Below, in pieces: positions 43,844 through 47,522 of a stretch of DNA of 47,522 nt. A program made the position numbers and the translations under genes. The stretch is taken from assembly GCA_024277135.1 (NCBI GenBank), contig JAJRVV010000037.1, forward strand, positions 1 to 47,522, written 5' to 3'. The notes beneath the pieces are model-generated. The model searched no databases, was not told the origin of the DNA, and worked only from the letters and a program-made list of their open reading frames with translations. Position 1 is the first letter of the stretch, and every line of letters starts with the position of its first letter. Source of the DNA: Chloroflexota bacterium. GTDB taxonomy: Bacteria; Chloroflexota; Anaerolineae; Promineifilales; Promineifilaceae.

Positions 43844-45670
43844 ATGAACGGATGGTACGGTAAAATTTTGCGCGTTAATTTGACGAACAGTACAACCTCG
43901 GTAGAAACAGTAGACCCCCAGTTTGCCAAAGATTACATCGGCGGCCGGGGCTGGGCCATCAAATGCCTGATGGACGGCATGGACCCGAAAGCGGACGCCC
44001 TGTCGCCGGAAAACCTGCTCATCTTCGCCGCCGGCCCCCTCACCGGCAGCCCGGCCCCCACCGGCAACCGGTACATGGTCGTCACCAAATCCCCCCTCAC
44101 CGGCGTGCTGACCAACTCCAACTCCGGCGGCGATTTCCCCACCTGGATGAAGCGCACCGGCTTTGATATGTTCATCTTTGAGGGGCGGGCGGAACGGCCG
44201 GTTTACCTGTGGATTAACAACGATCAGGTGGAAATCCGCTCGGCTGAACACATTTGGGGCAAGCAAGTGCCGGAAACCACCGATGCCCTGCTGGCGGAAA
44301 CAGACGGCAAAGCCAAAGTAGCCTGCATCGGCCCGGCGGGGGAGCGGCTGGTGAAAGCGGCGGCTATTATGAACGACAAAGACCGGGCGGCGGCCCGCTC
44401 CGGCGTGGGGGCGGTGATGGGCAGCAAAAACCTGAAAGCCGTGGTCTGCCAGGGCACGCACCAAATCGGCATGGCTGACCGGCCCGGCATGAAGAAGTTG
44501 AGCCAATCCATGAACCAGGAAGTGGGGCACGATTCCAAGACCTCCGTCCTGCGCATTTATGGCACGCCGTATGTGCCGGATGTGACCAATGAACTGGGCA
44601 TCCTGCCCACGCGCAATTTCCAGACCGGCCGTTTTGAAGGCGTGGAGAAGATCAACGGCCCGGCGTTGAACGAGAGCTTTCTCATCCGCCCCGGCGCCTG
44701 CTTCCGCTGCCCCATCGTCTGCAACCGCATCACCAAAGTGGACGCGCCCGGCTACGAAGGGGAGGGGGAAGGGCCGGAGTACGAATCCATTGGCGCGTTG
44801 GGCAGCGCCTGCGGCGTGGACAACCTGGCGGCCATCACCAAAGCTAACTACCTGTGCAACGAATACGGCATGGACACCATCACTGCGGGCATGACCATCG
44901 CCTGCGCCATGGAAATGTGTGAAGCGGGCATCATCCCCGAAGAAGAGATTGGCTACCCGCTCAAATTTGGCGACGCGGATGGCATGATTGAGTTTGTGAA
45001 GAAGATGGCTTTGCGCGAAGGGTTTGGCGACAAGCTGGCGGAAGGCAGTTATGCGTTGGCAGAGAGTTACGGCCGTCCCGAATTCTCCATCAGCGCCAAA
45101 AAGCTGGAGTTCCCCGGCTATGACCCGCGCGGAGCCAAGGGGATGGGGCTGCTCTACGCCACCTCCAACATCGGCGCCTCCCACATGTCCGGCGACCTGG
45201 CGTATGCCGAGGTGTTTGGCACGCCAGAGAAGATCGATCCGCTGACGATTGAGAACAAGCCGGAACTGATCAAGCGGTTTGAGGACGCCTTCACCCTGAT
45301 TGACGCTTCCGGCCTGTGCGTTTTCCTGGCGGTGCGCTATGTGTTTGACAAGGACGTGAACTTGTGGCCGACGCGCCTGACGGAGTTGATGAATCTGACG
45401 ACGGGGGCGGATTACACGCCGGCCACACTGATGCAAGCGGCCGAGCGGGTCTTTAACCTGGAGCGCCTCTTCTTGCTAGAAGCGGGGGTGACGAAGGCGG
45501 ACGACACGCTGCCCAAACGGATGCTGGAGGAGCCGCTGACGGAAGGGCCGGCGGCCGGTCAGGTGGTGGAGCTGGATGAGATGCTGCCCCGCTTCTACCA
45601 GGTGCGCGGCTGGGACGAAAATGGCGTGCCCACGCCGGAGAAGTTGGCGGAATTGGGCATTTCTGCCTGA
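43844..45670 (+). CDS. aor: Aldehyde:ferredoxin oxidoreductase, tungsten-containing
   Basis: The 608-residue protein is a standard AOR: the N-terminal domain (MNGWYGKILRVNLT, DYIGGRGWAIK, GPLTGSPAPTGNR) binds bis-pyranopterin, and the [4Fe-4S] cluster is coordinated by C286, C289, C293 (CFRCPIVC) and C492 (ASGLCVFL). GGAG precedes the chosen ATG; the frame extends upstream over the moaD end. It oxidises aldehydes to acids or reduces acids with low-potential ferredoxin. The fusion protein upstream has ferredoxin domains that could accept its electrons, but a toxin-antitoxin pair separates them, so this link is inference. Confidence 0.94.
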   Translation: MNGWYGKILRVNLTNSTTSVETVDPQFAKDYIGGRGWAIKCLMDGMDPKADALSPENLLIFAAGPLTGSPAPTGNRYMVVTKSPLTGVLTNSNSGGDFPTWMKRTGFDMFIFEGRAERPVYLWINNDQVEIRSAEHIWGKQVPETTDALLAETDGKAKVACIGPAGERLVKAAAIMNDKDRAAARSGVGAVMGSKNLKAVVCQGTHQIGMADRPGMKKLSQSMNQEVGHDSKTSVLRIYGTPYVPDVTNELGILPTRNFQTGRFEGVEKINGPALNESFLIRPGACFRCPIVCNRITKVDAPGYEGEGEGPEYESIGALGSACGVDNLAAITKANYLCNEYGMDTITAGMTIACAMEMCEAGIIPEEEIGYPLKFGDADGMIEFVKKMALREGFGDKLAEGSYALAESYGRPEFSISAKKLEFPGYDPRGAKGMGLLYATSNIGASHMSGDLAYAEVFGTPEKIDPLTIENKPELIKRFEDAFTLIDASGLCVFLAVRYVFDKDVNLWPTRLTELMNLTTGADYTPATLMQAAERVFNLERLFLLEAGVTKADDTLPKRMLEEPLTEGPAAGQVVELDEMLPRFYQVRGWDENGVPTPEKLAELGISA

Positions 45671-45756
45671 GGTCAAGCGCAGGAGAAAACGAGCCGCCAG
45701 CCTGAATACGAGAACCACTTACTTTACGCCGCCAATTCCAAAATGAAGTAAATCGT

Positions 45757-46539
45757 ATGGCGCTAATCTACAAAGATACTGACGCAACGGCCGTTTCCCC
45801 CAAACTTTATCACACTCTCTACGCCAAATCCGACAGAGAAACCGGAGCCATTCATCTTCTGATTTATCACCTCATTGATGTGGGGCAAGTTGCCCAACAA
45901 TTATGGCAAGAGGTTTTAACGCCAAGTGTGCGGCAGCAATTTGCCCAATGGCTTCAGTTAGATGAGGATGAAACAGGTCGCTTTTTGTCATTTCTGGCAA
46001 CCCTGCATGATTTAGGCAAAGCCAGCCCTGCTTACCAAAGCAAATACGCTCCAGAATGGCTACGAACAAAACTAAACGACGCTGGCTTGCTCCTCAATGA
46101 CAGGGGGGATTATCTGGAACAAACCCGCACAGCCCCGCATGGCACAGTCTCAACATGGGCATTACCCAATTATCTGGAAACAGTATGTCAGTTATCGCCG
46201 CGTTTTGCCCGAAAGATTGCCACGGCCGTAGGCGGTCATCATGGTGTATGGCCCAGTCCCCGGGAAACAGATTTTATTGACGACGGCCGTTATCCCGCAT
46301 GGCAGCAAGCAAGAGATGAGTTGGTGCAAGAGTTAGTCACAGTTTTTCAACCACCTGCCGTCACCACCCAACTGCGTGGCGAACCACTAAATGCCTTTTT
46401 GACCCTCTTTTCTGGTTTTACCATAGTCAGAAAAAATTTAGCGACATGTTCGCTTACCTGGACATTAAGCCACGAGACGTACAAAAAGAAGTCATTGCCG
46501 CTGCCAAAGATGCTCCCGCCCCTGCGCTGCTTATTTTAG
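45757..46539 (+). pseudogene. cas3: Cas3 HD nuclease domain, frameshifted fragment
   Basis: Encodes the Cas3'' part of a type I CRISPR effector: LYHTLYAKSDRETG, HLLIYHLIDVGQVA (H38), LATLHDLGK (H84-D85), H128 and GGHHGVWP (H161/H162). Sequence is Cas3-like up to LTLFSGFTIV, where an ADWIGS-like stretch should follow; instead the frame changes into RKNLATCSLTWT and stops at 46539. The helicase part continues in another frame from about 46431, so about 60 codons seem to have been lost along with the frame. No cas5-8 or CRISPR repeats are in the window. Likely a decayed gene. Confidence 0.82.
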
Positions 46540-47435
46540 AAGCCCCTACCGGCATTGGCAAAACGGAAGCCGCTTTCTACCTGGCCGATACATGGCTGCA
46601 AAAACATCAAGGGCGCGGCATCTACATTGCCATGCCCACGCAAGCCACCAGCAACCAAATGTTTGAGCGTACCGTCGAATTTTTACGCCAGCGGTATCCA
46701 TCAGACTTTGTACAAATTAATCTGGCTCATGGACAGTGGCGTATGAACGACACCCTGTCCGAAATTTCACTGCGCAATATTGGCGAGGATACAAACGGCC
46801 GTGTTGCCGCTATGAGTTGGTTCATGGAAAAAAGCAAACGGGCGTTGCTGGCTCCCTTTGCCGTAGGAACGGTTGATCAAGCCTTACTCAGCATCTTGCA
46901 AACCAAACATTTTTTCGTCCGACTCTTTGGCCTGGCGCACAAAGTTGTTATCTTTGATGAAATTCACGCTTACGATACCTACATGTCTACCCTCTTTCTA
47001 CGCCTACTGAGTTGGCTTCACGCCATTGGCACATCTGTTATTTTGCTATCGGCTACGCTGCCTGCGGAAACGCGACGCAAACTCATTCGTGCCTACTCAG
47101 GACAAGAGAACAACGAAAAAGCAGATTTCTATCCAGCCTTAACCATTGCCACCGACAATGATCCCCCCCAAATTTTGCGCTTATCTGCACCCGAAGATAG
47201 TCCCTTACTGCTAAACTGGCTGAAAAATCGAGAGATGGATGAGATTGTCCAATACCTGCAACAAACCTTAGCCGACGGTGGCTGTGCCGCTGTTATCTGC
47301 AACACCGTCAGCCGCGCCCAACAACTTTACCAAGCTGTTCAGGATGCCCAATTTGACCTTACTCCTGATAATCTCATCCTCGGGCGTATAAAAGACTTGG
47401 GGGAGGAAATTAACACGACATCAATTCTGAGCTAA
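46446..47435 (+). pseudogene. cas3: Cas3 helicase domain, truncated fragment
   Basis: Encodes the Cas3' SF2 helicase part in a frame different from the HD part: FAYLDIKPRDVQKEVI, Walker A APTGIGKTEAAF, motif II VIFDEIHAYD, motif III LLSATLPA, and RecA2 with AAVICNTVSRAQQLYQ. It breaks after LTPDNLIL: the normal continuation (LFHARF-type, the C-terminal portion of RecA2 and the CTD) is replaced by GRIKDLGEEINTTSILS and a stop. Foreign sequence then starts at about 47381. The gene thus has at least two lesions and is not expected to work. Confidence 0.85.
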
Positions 47436-47522
47436 ACTTTCGAAGAATCACAACAAACTCGAAAGGAAATAGCCTAAAAGGATGCCGTGTTTAATAGATA
47501 CTATACGTGAAACCAACCCGGA
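47436..47522. other. Non-coding right edge, origin unknown
   Basis: Beyond the broken cas3 no gene is seen. CTTTCGA and TCGAAAG (about 47437-47465) form a small hairpin. This may be the end of an inserted or recombined segment, but the element cannot be identified from what is left in the window. Confidence 0.35.

Noticed and set aside
43688..45436. A 582-codon open frame antisense to AOR
   Set aside because: Shadow frame in GC-rich DNA; composition (His/Gly/Arg/Val-rich) is not protein-like and AOR on the plus strand has full motifs.
45671..47522. CRISPR array near cas3
   Set aside because: No regularly spaced repeats seen by eye in the sequence available.

Overview
The window reads as a chromosomal segment of a free-living, respiring bacterium, most plausibly a member of the Chloroflexota (Anaerolineae or a relative). 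This is an inference from gene style: many multi-GAF/PAS sensor kinases, ECF B12 transport, a ba3-like heme-copper oxidase, tungsten-type aldehyde oxidoreductase, and GC-rich DNA full of short palindromes and low-complexity intergenic word repeats. No rRNA gene or species marker confirms it. Running through everything is the octamer palindrome ACGGCCGT, counted by eye about 90 times in 47.5 kb, one per ~500 bp, mostly inside genes.

Layout. 0.2-6 kb: mannose-6-phosphate isomerase, a small hypothetical protein, a TPR remnant, glycogen branching enzyme, a deoxynucleoside kinase divergent from it across a palindromic promoter region, and a tyrosine recombinase. 6.1-9.2 kb: metK behind a SAM-I riboswitch with a consensus promoter and terminator, fabI, and an alkyladenine DNA glycosylase. 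9.2-13 kb: a sensor kinase interrupted by one in-frame TAA, coupled to an alpha/beta hydrolase. 13-19 kb: proline dehydrogenase, RmlC-type epimerase and a very large PAS/GAF histidine kinase. 18.7-22.3 kb: the conserved cluster yqeY-pgpH-ybeY-dgkA. 22.4-28.2 kb: methyltransferase, fructosamine kinase, two related lipoproteins, a 48-residue membrane peptide, a membrane-anchored glutamate-synthase-like flavoprotein, and a ribbon-helix-helix-like/retropepsin-like pair.

28.2-34.5 kb (minus strand) is a vitamin B12 uptake operon under a cobalamin riboswitch and terminator: a membrane-anchored alpha/alpha-barrel protein resembling the alpha domain of intrinsic factor/transcobalamin, a Cys-rich anchored protein resembling the transcobalamin C-terminal domain, ECF S, T and fused A1A2 components, and a PduO-type cobalamin adenosyltransferase. 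Next comes an initiator tRNA with promoter and terminator.

34.8-42.7 kb (plus strand): a three-gene heme-copper oxidase whose subunit I has all six His ligands and a CuA partner but Gln where the catalytic Tyr should be (possible NO reductase), a Cys-bearing membrane protein and a CcoI-like copper ATPase (likely metal insertion), then an unusual fusion of cytochrome b, two [4Fe-4S] clusters and an FlpD/MvhD domain. 42.8-47.5 kb: a HigBA-like toxin-antitoxin pair, MoaD plus aldehyde:ferredoxin oxidoreductase, and a decayed cas3 with an internal deletion/frameshift and a lost 3' end at the window edge.

The strongest leads are the split transcobalamin-like B12 system, the cytochrome b-ferredoxin-FlpD fusion beside the Tyr-less oxidase and AOR, and the ACGGCCGT palindrome.
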